Shown here in pieces: positions 1-7,619 of a DNA stretch of 64,000 nucleotides (its first letter is position 1; every line of letters begins with the position of its first letter). The translations under genes and the position numbers were made by a program. Source of the DNA: Sinorhizobium fredii (lineage in GTDB: Bacteria; Pseudomonadota; Alphaproteobacteria; Rhizobiales; Rhizobiaceae); the NCBI RefSeq assembly GCF_002944405.1, contig NZ_CP024307.1, forward strand, positions 2,314,501 through 2,378,500, in the 5' to 3' direction. Below the pieces are notes generated by a model. It had not been told where the DNA came from and ran no database searches. It was given only the letters and a program-made list of their open reading frames with translations.

Positions 1-114
1 GGAACGAGAAAAATGGCAGTCGATTTCCGTCCTTGAGGACGGCCTCGGCGCGGACCGACAGCGTGTCAGCCTCGGCCACGGGTCGTAGATCGAAATTGTG
101 CCAAGTGAGGTGGA

Positions 115-615
115 TTAGGGAGCCACGCCTTTCACTGCCGCGAGCACCGTCGTGTGGTCGCGATGAAAGATGCGGCCGATCCGCGGCAGCGACAAATCCT
201 TGCGCTTCTCATATACCGCCCGCATGCAGGCGTGCCGTGGCTTCACCAGCCGGCGATCGCGCCGCACGCTGATAATGTCCGCCCATGTCACCCCTGGGAA
301 ATCCGCAAGGACGGCGGCAACGATCTCTTCGATCGAGGATTGCTCGTCATTCGCTTCGCCGTCGCTGTCATCCGCAAGCCTGCCGGAAAGCAGCATTTGA
401 GCCTGCGCGAGCAGTCGCGCTTCCGCATCGGCCAAATCCTCCTCGAGCGCAGCGATCCGGCGTGTTTTTGCTGCACTTTCGGTGGCGAGTTCGACCACCT
501 GCATTTCGAGTTCGGCTATTGCCGCCGATCGGCTTGGTGCTGCGGTAGAGCCGGCCAGTCGCTCGCGCACCGCGAGATAATGCCGGTGTTGTCTTGCGAG
601 TTGCGAGTTCGTCAT
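115..615 (-). CDS. orphan DnaA domain IV (DnaA C-terminal-like) DNA-binding protein
   Basis: The 166-aa product has a predicted coiled coil (about residues 32-77), an acidic linker (80-92) and a C-terminal domain (93-164) that reads like DnaA domain IV, including the RDHTTV signature at 152-157. The AAA+ ATPase domain of true DnaA is absent, so it cannot be the replication initiator. It should bind DnaA-box-like DNA, and the coiled coil suggests dimerisation. The ATG at 615 is chosen because an AGAGGAG ribosome site lies just upstream; an in-frame ATG at 678 is less well placed. It lies downstream of a 48-aa ORF in what looks like the leftward early operon of a phage-like element controlled by the repressor at 1017. 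Confidence 0.8.
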   Translation of the reverse strand: MTNSQLARQHRHYLAVRERLAGSTAAPSRSAAIAELEMQVVELATESAAKTRRIAALEEDLADAEARLLAQAQMLLSGRLADDSDGEANDEQSSIEEIVAAVLADFPGVTWADIISVRRDRRLVKPRHACMRAVYEKRKDLSLPRIGRIFHRDHTTVLAAVKGVAP

Positions 616-690
616 GCGTTTCTCCTCTAATACAATGTCGACCAAAGGTGTGCAGGGTCTTCGGATGACGACATGCACAAAAACAAAGAC

Positions 691-734
691 CTAAAGCGCG
701 CCGCGTGAAGTCGTCAGAACGCAGCGCGCTTTAG
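691..734. repeat. stem-loop between the two leftward genes
   Basis: CTAAAGCGCGC at 691-701 is perfectly complementary to 724-734, leaving a 22-nt loop. It sits between the 48-aa ORF and the DnaA-like gene. It could be a terminator, an attenuator or a copy of a rhizobial palindromic intergenic element; no T-tract identifies it as a strong terminator. Confidence 0.55.
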
Positions 735-771
735 CGTCCGCAGCGCCTTGCGGCGCTGCCCGTTCGACCGC

Positions 772-918
772 TCAAGAAGAAGCCCGCATCGAAACCACGC
801 GCAGCAAGCAAATGCCGCAGCCCGAAGGTCGGTCGCTCCGGATCGGATACCCACGATGCTCGATGGCACGCTGGGCAATCGCGTCCTCCCCTTTAGAGAT
901 CGGATATGGGTTGTTCAT
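772..918 (-). CDS. small hypothetical protein (48 aa)
   Basis: The ORF starts MNNPYPISKGEDAIA and is preceded by a good AAGGAG ribosome site (about 10 nt spacing), which favours this ATG over the one at 966. No family is recognised. It is the first leftward ORF after the operator at 965-982, so it is probably co-regulated with the DnaA-like gene. The small size keeps confidence moderate. Confidence 0.45.
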   Translation of the reverse strand: MNNPYPISKGEDAIAQRAIEHRGYPIRSDRPSGCGICLLRVVSMRASS

Positions 919-964
919 AGGCGCTCGGCTCCTTTCTCTGACTCGACTATCAATGACATCGCGC

Positions 965-1002
965 ATGTTGCAATGTCAACATGATTTGTGTTATGCATGT
1001 TG
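965..1002. promoter_or_regulatory. probable repressor operator (left)
   Basis: ATGTTG (965-970), six bases, CAACAT (977-982) form a perfect dyad, and a further ATGTTG half-site lies at 997-1002. The same half-sites recur on the other side of the repressor gene (1796-1812, 1849-1854). Position in the divergent promoter region and symmetry suggest binding by the XRE-type repressor at 1017. Confidence 0.65.
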
Positions 1003-1016
1003 CTATGTCCCATGTC

Positions 1017-1694
1017 ATGACTGAAAAAGCCGAACGACTACGGCAGGCGCGCATCAGGGCGGGCTACCGCTTCGCCTCCGATGCGGCGAACGCCCTTGGC
1101 ATCGTCGCCTCGACCTATCGCGCCCATGAGAACGGTCAGAATGAGTTCGAGCTTGCCGAGGCCGAGATTTACGCCCGCAAGTTCAACGTCGATCCCTATT
1201 GGTTGATGCGTGGCAAGGCCGGGGACCCGATCTCCATCCCCTCGACACGAGTGATCGACCCACCGAACGCCGAGGTGGGCGCGAAGGTGGTCGGACAGGG
1301 CAAGAAAATCCCTGTCTTCGGGCAAGCCGTCGGCGGTGTAGATGGTGAGTTTCTGATGAACGGTACCATGTTGTACGAAGTCATGGCGCCGCCTATTCTT
1401 TCAGACATCTCAGGAGCCTATGCTGTCTCGGTATCCGGCGATTCCATGTCTCCCCGTTACGAAGACGGCGAAGTTTGCTTCGTCGACCCCGAGCGCCGCG
1501 TCAGGAAGGGCGACTATGTGATCGCCCAGATCCGCCTGGAAGAGGGCGGCGCCCTGCTCGCCTATGTGAAGAAATTCGTCCGGCACAATAGTTCCGAGCT
1601 GGTGCTCGAGCAGTTCAACCCGCAAAAAGAACTGCGCTTTGAGGCTCACACAGTGCACTCTGTCCACTACATCGCCCTCGCCGGAAACGCCTGA
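1017..1694 (+). CDS. XRE-family repressor with S24 (LexA/CI-like) autopeptidase domain
   Basis: The 225-aa product has an N-terminal helix-turn-helix (about residues 5-60) and a C-terminal S24 peptidase domain. The serine motif SGDSM places the nucleophile at about Ser143, with the general-base lysine near YVKKF (about 185). An Ala-Gly pair at 68-69, between the domains, is a possible self-cleavage site. Such repressors keep a mobile element silent until the SOS response triggers cleavage. Several ATGs lie upstream in frame (981, 993, 1005), none with a clear ribosome site, so the start is uncertain and the mRNA may be leaderless. Operators flank the gene on both sides. Confidence 0.88.
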   Translation: MTEKAERLRQARIRAGYRFASDAANALGIVASTYRAHENGQNEFELAEAEIYARKFNVDPYWLMRGKAGDPISIPSTRVIDPPNAEVGAKVVGQGKKIPVFGQAVGGVDGEFLMNGTMLYEVMAPPILSDISGAYAVSVSGDSMSPRYEDGEVCFVDPERRVRKGDYVIAQIRLEEGGALLAYVKKFVRHNSSELVLEQFNPQKELRFEAHTVHSVHYIALAGNA

Positions 1695-1795
1695 AGTTCG
1701 TTGCCTGCCTGCGTCACTGAACGCCAGCATATCGCAAGAAGCGGACGTCCAATCCTGCCCAGGCTGTCACAACTGCCCGCGCTGCAACACAAAAA

Positions 1796-1854
1796 CAACA
1801 TGCATAATGTTGACATCAGTCGTGTTGTGCGGAATGCTGTGTTCGACACAACAT
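1796..1854. promoter_or_regulatory. probable repressor operators (right)
   Basis: CAACAT (1796-1801), five bases, ATGTTG (1807-1812) form a dyad, followed by another CAACAT half-site at 1849-1854 inside a TGTGT/ACACA dyad. The region sits 50-100 bases upstream of the rightward small genes and shares half-sites with 965-1002. Confidence 0.6.
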
Positions 1855-1901
1855 CTCGGCTGCGGCGGGGGTCCTGCCGGCTGAGACAACAGGAGCGCCG
1901 G

Positions 1902-2228
1902 ATGTCCATTCCCGTAATAAGATCCAATCTCCACGACCATGTGGAAGAACTCTTCTCCGCCGATCTGCTGCGCTCGAGCGACGCGGAAAATCAGAGGGCG
2001 TTAAAGACATTTCTCTCCTGCACCTATTCAAGCCTCGCCTCGCTGACCTGGCACCTTGGCGCCGACGGCCACGTTTTTCAGCGCGAGGCCGTCCCTGCGG
2101 CAGAGATCGCCGACGAGGCTTACTTCGAAAGAAATCTCGAGGATCAGTTTTCAGCTGGGCGAGACGATCAACCGCAGAAATCACACGGAACACACAATCA
2201 TCGCCAGCAATTCGGGGGCTCGTTGTAA
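1902..2228 (+). CDS. hypothetical protein (108 aa), first of a two-gene unit
   Basis: The start MSIPVIRSN follows an AGGAG ribosome site. No family is recognised. Its stop TAA overlaps the ATG of the next gene (TAATG), indicating translational coupling. It lies just downstream of the right-hand repressor operators, so it is probably a repressor-controlled accessory gene of the element. Confidence 0.6.
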   Translation: MSIPVIRSNLHDHVEELFSADLLRSSDAENQRALKTFLSCTYSSLASLTWHLGADGHVFQREAVPAAEIADEAYFERNLEDQFSAGRDDQPQKSHGTHNHRQQFGGSL

Positions 2229-2491
2229 TGCACGCCGAGACATATGCCGTCGTCAATCTCGCTGCCTTGAACCTCATCGAAGCCGTGAGCGCCGCCTATT
2301 TCGTCACGGAAGAGGAATCTGCCGCCCGCCACGAGTTCCGGGCGCGCGAAATGCTGAAGAAGGTCGCCACGGCGTTGGGATATGAGGTGACCGCGGTCGT
2401 TCCAGGCGACATATCCGCGGAGGGTCTAAAGGGAAGCCGTCCGTCAGCCAACGGTGGCCTGAGGCTCGTGCCCAACGCACTCGTGGAATAG
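2228..2491 (+). CDS. hypothetical protein (87 aa), coupled to the upstream gene
   Basis: A mostly helical small protein with no recognised domain. The ATG overlaps the stop codon of the preceding gene by one base, which supports both being real and co-translated. Function unknown. Confidence 0.6.
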   Translation: MHAETYAVVNLAALNLIEAVSAAYFVTEEESAARHEFRAREMLKKVATALGYEVTAVVPGDISAEGLKGSRPSANGGLRLVPNALVE

Positions 2492-2512
2492 GAATTCAGA
2501 TATAGTTGCGCG

Positions 2513-3034
2513 ATGTCCAGGGAACCGGCAGGAGCAGACGTGATTGGAGACGTCACCGAAAGGTCCTACGAACCGCTGACCTCGGCCGATCTGAGCATGC
2601 TCGCCTCGGCCGCCATGCGGGAACTTTGCGCTATTTTTGATCGTGCAGCGGTCGCCGGCCTCCACCGCCACCGTCTGATCCTGGTGGCTCTCGCACAGGG
2701 AAGCGCGCTCCACTACCTCGATGGCGCGAACGGCATCAAGGACTTCGACGTCTGGGCATTCTTCGAGGCCGGTCCCGCAAAGCCATTTCCGCACCGAAAA
2801 CGCTGGTGCAGCGACCTCGGTCCGTCGCGTTTCGGCAGGCATCCCGCGGATGCCGGCTATGCCGGCCGCCGCCTCGACCTCATGGGCCGATCGATCGAGG
2901 TGGCGAGCGACGAAACTGCCGAGGACGCCGTGCGGCGGTGGCTGGCCTCACGCGCGAGATCGGCGATCGCGCTTCGCTGCAAGCCGATGTTTTGCCTGTT
3001 CCCCGAGCGTTCCTTCGGCAAACGCATCAACTGA
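2513..3034 (+). CDS. unknown protein with nucleotidyltransferase-like motif (173 aa)
   Basis: The segment around residues 60-85 reads QGSALHYLDG then KDFDVWAFF, resembling the Gly-Ser and Asp-x-Asp strand of the polymerase-beta-type nucleotidyltransferase fold. No other domain is recognised and the resemblance rests on one motif. It starts 21 bases after the previous gene and may share its transcript. Alternatives are a toxin-like NTase or an unrelated protein. Confidence 0.55.
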   Translation: MSREPAGADVIGDVTERSYEPLTSADLSMLASAAMRELCAIFDRAAVAGLHRHRLILVALAQGSALHYLDGANGIKDFDVWAFFEAGPAKPFPHRKRWCSDLGPSRFGRHPADAGYAGRRLDLMGRSIEVASDETAEDAVRRWLASRARSAIALRCKPMFCLFPERSFGKRIN

Positions 3035-3083
3035 ATTCTTCCGCGGCTCGCGTCTTCTCAGTCGCCTGATTGACCAAACATCA

Positions 3084-3836
3084 TCAGTCGTCATCGGGAG
3101 GGCACGGCCATTTGGCGGGGGCAGTCAGGCCAGTGGGCAGCTTCGTTGCGGCGTCACCGCAAGCGAGATCGACCTGCTCCTGGCTAAGCCCCTTCGCGGC
3201 CGCCAGGTCCAGTCCCTCGATCCTGGTCAGGAACATGAAGGCGCGGTCGAAATCGATCGGCCCCTCGAAAAGAGCTCCGCTCAAATTGGCCCGCGAGAGA
3301 TTCGCAACGGAGAAGCGCGTGCCGGTCAGAACGGCCTTGTCGAAGTTTGCACGGCCAAGTTCAGCCTTCTCGAAGTCGGCCCCCTTCAGCTTTGCGCCGG
3401 TGAAATCGGCACGCTGCAGCTCGGAACTGACGAACAGCGCACCCTCGGCAGAAATGCCGGAGAAGTCACCGCGATAGGCCTCCACTCTGGAGAAATTCGC
3501 CTTATCGGCCCTGGCGCCGGCAAGCGAGGCACGCACCAATGTGGCCTTTTCCAGATTCGCCGCCGTAAGATCGGCGCCGTTCAGATCCGTGGCGGCAAAA
3601 TCCGTATCGACCAGATTGCTGCCTTGGAGGTTGCTCCCACCGAGCATCAGCTGCCGCTTGTTGCATTGCCGCCAGTCCACCCCCGGTCCCGGCAGGCTCT
3701 TGCAATCCGCAGCCGCCGCACCGCTGGCAAAGCCCGACACCGCAAAAACGACAAGGCATGCAATGAGGCCGCGCTGTTTGACGGCCTCGCGTGAAGTCAT
3801 CGCATGCTCGGCCGATGTCGCCGCCCACAAGACCAT
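3084..3836 (-). CDS. exported pentapeptide-repeat protein
   Basis: The 250-aa product has a hydrophobic signal segment (about residues 24-42, ending ASGAAAADC). A long run of A(D/N)LXX-type pentapeptides follows (LQGSNL, ADLNGADLTAANL, ADFTGAKLKGADF), the pattern of a right-handed quadrilateral beta-helix. The C-terminus is Cys/Pro/Asp-rich. AAGGAG lies about 8 bases before the ATG at 3836, supporting this start over the ATG at 3800. It probably resides in the periplasm or envelope. No enzymatic function can be inferred. Confidence 0.85.
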   Translation of the reverse strand: MVLWAATSAEHAMTSREAVKQRGLIACLVVFAVSGFASGAAAADCKSLPGPGVDWRQCNKRQLMLGGSNLQGSNLVDTDFAATDLNGADLTAANLEKATLVRASLAGARADKANFSRVEAYRGDFSGISAEGALFVSSELQRADFTGAKLKGADFEKAELGRANFDKAVLTGTRFSVANLSRANLSGALFEGPIDFDRAFMFLTRIEGLDLAAAKGLSQEQVDLACGDAATKLPTGLTAPAKWPCPPDDD

Positions 3837-3977
3837 ATAGTCCGCTCCTTGAGAGGAATGCTATTTTATTACCCAACACGCGCCGACGAAAGTCCGCCGC
3901 TGCTCCGGATATCCCGAACGCCGCCATTCTTGCGAAAGAAAATGCGACACGACCGCCAGCGTCTGCCTGGCCCTCGC

Positions 3978-4985
3978 CTATTCCTCGACCGCCTGAATCG
4001 CGGAAATCTGCCAGTCGCCAGCCGGCTTGCGCAGGAAGGTCCACAGTTCCACGGCTTCGGTCGGGCGTTCGGCGTCGCCGCTGACGACGCGACCGGTCGC
4101 CCGGTCGCGCATCACGTCGATGCTCTCGTAGCGCATGGCGACCGTCGCATAGTCGCTGCTGCCTTCGCGCCAAGCCTCGGCGACATCGCCCTGGACAAGA
4201 TGAACGTCGCGCACGTCGTTCTTGAGCCCCTTCGTCGCGTTTTCGCTAAGCTCTTCGGCGAGATAGGACATGGCTTCCGGCGTCGTTAGCCGGCGCAAGG
4301 CTGCGTAGTCTTCCGCAGCATAGGCCGCCTGCAACTCCTTCAGCATGGCTTCGAACCGGTCGAGGTCGTTCTGAGCGATTCCGATCTCATCCGTCTTCCC
4401 GTTCATGGCGGCCGCAGACGCCGTTGCGGAAGCTGGGGCGGCGCTCGCGCCAAGGCCGCCGAGCCCCTCCCCAATCCGCGGAATGCGGAAGGATCCGGGC
4501 GCCGCAGCGGATGCAGGGGACTGTGAGGAGGACGCTGAAGCCGAGGGTGCCGAATAGGCCGGCCTCTGCCCGCGGCCAAAGAGCCGCATCGCGAAGGACA
4601 CGACGAGGACGATCAGGCCAAGTTGCAGCAGCAATCCGAGGAAACCGATGCCGCCTCCAAACCCGTGCCCGAGCAGCATGCCGAACAGTCCGCCCATGAG
4701 CAGACCGCCCAGCATCGATCCTCCGAAGCTGTTGAAGAAGCCGGGACGGTTTGCCGCCGGATTCTGGGTTGTCGGGCTGGTCGCGGCCGGCGCATTCTGC
4801 CGCGGCGTCATGGTCCGCTCGATCGGCGCCGCCGGAGTGGGCGCCGTGCGCGTCACCGGCGCGGTCGAGAACGTCCGGCTACCGCGTGAGCCAAAGCCGC
4901 CGCCCGCCCGCCGTGCCTCGGCGAAGTCCACCGCCGTCACCATGACCACAAGGGCAACCGCCATTATCGACAGAATACGCTGCAT
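3978..4985 (-). CDS. Tim44-like domain membrane protein
   Basis: The 335-aa product begins MQRILSIMAVALVVMVTAVD, a signal or anchor segment. A Pro/Ala/Thr-rich linker, a glycine-rich hydrophobic stretch (GGLLMGGLFGMLLGHGFGGG) and a second membrane segment follow. The soluble C-terminal domain (about 190-335) resembles the Tim44-like/import-inner-membrane-translocase domain found in alphaproteobacteria. Function in bacteria is not established; envelope protein quality control is one possibility. The ATG at 4985 follows GGAAG; an ATG 42 bases upstream lacks a clear ribosome site. Confidence 0.82.
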   Translation of the reverse strand: MQRILSIMAVALVVMVTAVDFAEARRAGGGFGSRGSRTFSTAPVTRTAPTPAAPIERTMTPRQNAPAATSPTTQNPAANRPGFFNSFGGSMLGGLLMGGLFGMLLGHGFGGGIGFLGLLLQLGLIVLVVSFAMRLFGRGQRPAYSAPSASASSSQSPASAAAPGSFRIPRIGEGLGGLGASAAPASATASAAAMNGKTDEIGIAQNDLDRFEAMLKELQAAYAAEDYAALRRLTTPEAMSYLAEELSENATKGLKNDVRDVHLVQGDVAEAWREGSSDYATVAMRYESIDVMRDRATGRVVSGDAERPTEAVELWTFLRKPAGDWQISAIQAVEE

Positions 4986-5098
4986 TCTTCTGCTTCCCGT
5001 TACAAATCCCGACCGCGAGGCGGCCACGCAAGGGGCATATAGAGCTTGCGGTGCGGGAGTTTAAGAGCTTCGTGCGAATTATAGGCGGTCGCGGGTGC

Positions 5099-5127
5099 AA
5101 CGCTAAAGCGCCCAGCGCTGTAGCGTT
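5099..5127 (-). terminator. hairpin overlapping the glycosyltransferase stop codon
   Basis: AACGCTAAAGCGC and GCGCTGTAGCGTT pair with one mismatch around a 3-nt loop, and the stem overlaps the TAA of the minus-strand glycosyltransferase. The position fits a terminator but there is only a weak T-run. Confidence 0.45.
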
Positions 5128-6205
5128 ACCTCATCTGCCGCGCTGCTTCCCGCGCTGCGTCTCGCTCAAATGGGATAGGCGCTATGAAACCGAGTTCAAG
5201 CAGCTGCCTTGACCCGGAGAACCGGACGGAATGCTCATGCGCAAAATCGAATTCGCCGGCTTTCTCCAGGTCATCCAGCATCTTGCGGTAGATCGCGGCC
5301 CCATCGAAATATTGCCCGTCGCTGACCGCCTGCTCGATCTTCTCTCGGTAGTCGGAAAAGAACTTGAAATGCAGCAGCACCCCGCAAATTTCCAGGAAGT
5401 TTCGCTCGCACGGCAGCGGCTGGTGGATGCTGACGCTAAGGCTGCAATTCCTGTCCCAGAAGATCAGCGGGTATTTGATGAGCTCCAATATATGCGCGAA
5501 CTTGCGTTTGCGCGGGCCGCCCGTGATGCTTATCGCCCGCTTGGTGTAGCCGATTTCATATCCGTCGCCATCGAAATGATCGGCGATTTCCCACGGCATG
5601 CGCTGGTCATCGGTGCCAAACGTGGCCGAGCCCAGCGGTTCGATCGGATACATGTCGATCATGGGAGCAGCGAGGCGCTTTTCGCCCCGCCGTTCGAGAA
5701 CCTGTATGAGCCTGTCGAGACGTTGATGCTCACAATCCTGATAGATCAGGAATTCATCGGAATCAACATTGAGATACCAACGATCGCCGCCGTAGCGATC
5801 GAACAGGGCTTCGCGCCACTCGCGGCCGCGTCGAGCGTCGCGGTAACGCAGGGGTGACCGCCACACATCGACATCGGCTTGAGAAAGCAGGTATTCGCGT
5901 GTCCCGTCCGATGAAACGTCATCGACACAGATGAAGCGCGAAACGCCAAGCTTCCTGTAATGCGCCAGGAAGGACGGCATCAGCTTTATGTCGTTGTGCG
6001 TATTGAAAACGAGCGGAATATCATTCTTCGCGAGGGGCCGATGACCACCTTCCCGAAGGCAGACGATCTCGATCGCCCGTTTTCTCTTGCGCACCCGAGC
6101 CGTCAGCTTGTGGGTCTCGTAACGGGTCAGCAACCGGTCCAGAAGGCTCCTTTGGCTCCGCCCGGTGCCGGAAAGACGAAAAGGATAATGAAGATCGCCC
6201 ACCAT
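5126..6205 (-). CDS. family 2-type glycosyltransferase
   Basis: The protein (359 aa from this start) shows a GT-A pattern. FNTHNDIKLMPSFLAHYRKLGV is followed by ICVDDVSSDGTREYL, and YLNVDSDEFLIY supplies the DxD-like metal/nucleotide site. It resembles the GT2 group represented by Pfam Glyco_tranf_2_4. The frame stays open to 6421 and overlaps the upstream sulfotransferase gene. The ATG at 6205 is chosen because CTGGAG precedes it, but a start within 6205-6330 is possible. The pairing suggests both enzymes build or decorate the same surface polysaccharide. Confidence 0.8.
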   Translation of the reverse strand: MVGDLHYPFRLSGTGRSQRSLLDRLLTRYETHKLTARVRKRKRAIEIVCLREGGHRPLAKNDIPLVFNTHNDIKLMPSFLAHYRKLGVSRFICVDDVSSDGTREYLLSQADVDVWRSPLRYRDARRGREWREALFDRYGGDRWYLNVDSDEFLIYQDCEHQRLDRLIQVLERRGEKRLAAPMIDMYPIEPLGSATFGTDDQRMPWEIADHFDGDGYEIGYTKRAISITGGPRKRKFAHILELIKYPLIFWDRNCSLSVSIHQPLPCERNFLEICGVLLHFKFFSDYREKIEQAVSDGQYFDGAAIYRKMLDDLEKAGEFDFAHEHSVRFSGSRQLLELGFIAPIPFERDAAREAARQMR

Positions 6206-6329
6206 GCGCTCCAGTCGGCTGCCACGATGCGAGCGTTTATCGGCATCGCGTCGATAATTCAACTCCACGGGAATAGGAGCGTAGCGGCACCCTGCCCGCT
6301 CGCCGCTTCCAGATTGCGAACCTCTCCCG

Positions 6330-7100
6330 TCAAAACGCGAAAGGATAGCGCGGCTCGAGACTCCGCGTCGCCAGCTTGAAGAAGTTCTTGATCTTGCCGG
6401 GGATGTGTTCGCGGCGATCATAGGCGTCCAGCAGGTGTGCAGATCTGCGGTCCTTGTTGAACCGGGCTACCCATTCGTCGGTCAGGTCGTCACGCTGAAC
6501 CGCCATCGATGTTTGAAGCTCAATCGGAGGAGGCACTCTCAGATGTTCCGCAACGCAAGTGACGAACGGAGTTGGGTCCGCGACAAGCTCCTCATAGACG
6601 AACTCGGTGAATTTCGCGCCCGTGAGTTCGAGATAGCTCTGCCAGAAGCTATTGCTGTCGCGGATATAGAAGAAGCATTTCGCGATTTCTTCGAAATCGT
6701 ATTGGGGCTCGGCCTTGCTTTCGATATGAGCAGCGAAACTGCGCGTTTGTCTTGCCCGGGCATAGGAGATTGCTTGGCGCAGCGTATCCTTGCGCCGCAA
6801 GAAGATGAGCGCCACGTCATGCACGGACAGGCAATATTGAATGAAGTCCATGCCGTATTTTTCACGCGTGACGAAAAGATGATTGGGGAAGATCTTCAGC
6901 CCGAAATTTCCATTATCGCTGGAACTCTTTCTGATAATTTGGTCGAAGAACACCTCCCACGACAATGAACCGGCATCCAGACGATGGATTTTCGGCGACA
7001 GCCATTCGCTCGACCGCCCCATGTTCCCCGAACCATTGATGAGTGAGCCGAGCCAGTTGGAGCCGCTTCTCGCCTCGGTCAAAAGTAGATAGCCGCGCAT
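6330..7100 (-). CDS. Stf0/LpsS-type sulfotransferase
   Basis: The 256-aa product begins MRGYLLLTEARSGSNWLGSL, the 5'-phosphosulfate-binding loop of Stf0-type PAPS-dependent sulfotransferases. FLRRKDTLRQAISYARARQT corresponds to the 3'-phosphate-binding region. These enzymes transfer sulfate from PAPS to a carbohydrate; in rhizobia LpsS of this type modifies lipopolysaccharide. GGAG sits 5 bases before the ATG. The adjacent glycosyltransferase supports a cell-surface glycan substrate. Whether it is the LpsS orthologue cannot be decided here. Confidence 0.85.
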   Translation of the reverse strand: MRGYLLLTEARSGSNWLGSLINGSGNMGRSSEWLSPKIHRLDAGSLSWEVFFDQIIRKSSSDNGNFGLKIFPNHLFVTREKYGMDFIQYCLSVHDVALIFLRRKDTLRQAISYARARQTRSFAAHIESKAEPQYDFEEIAKCFFYIRDSNSFWQSYLELTGAKFTEFVYEELVADPTPFVTCVAEHLRVPPPIELQTSMAVQRDDLTDEWVARFNKDRRSAHLLDAYDRREHIPGKIKNFFKLATRSLEPRYPFAF

Positions 7101-7376
7101 AATTCTCCATTCGATTCGCCGTGCAGCCTCCCCAGCCGGCGCGTGTTCTAGTCAAAAATGTCGGCGTTTTTTTGGAGCGTACCGTCCGCTTCAGCGGGAG
7201 AGCACCGCCAACTGGAGCATTGACGCCGACCACCGAAAAATTCGCGGAGCGCGCTTGCGGGGCCGTTGGTCCCGAAGGGCGAAGAATTTTTTGCCAAGAA
7301 TTTTGCAGAGGGTGCTGGACAAGCCGGGCCAACGCCATTATACGCCCCACCAGATCGCTGCGACGCGGTCTTGGAC

Positions 7377-7452
<76 letters not shown>

Positions 7453-7619
7453 AAAACTTCTAAGAAACCAGAGCTTTACAGAAATCATAGCCGGAATATT
7501 CCTGGCTAATGCTCGCATTTGGCGAGGCCCGAAATCTGCATCTCTGGCACGCCGAATGCGTATCGACGAACGCCTTGCCGCCGAGCTGGCTTTCGCATCG
7601 ACGTTAGCGCGATTTGGCA

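Noticed and set aside
1..100. Minus-strand open frame reading HNFDLRPVAEADTLSVRAEA toward the window edge
   Set aside because: Protein-like composition, but no start codon or ribosome site is visible upstream and the 3' end is outside the window.
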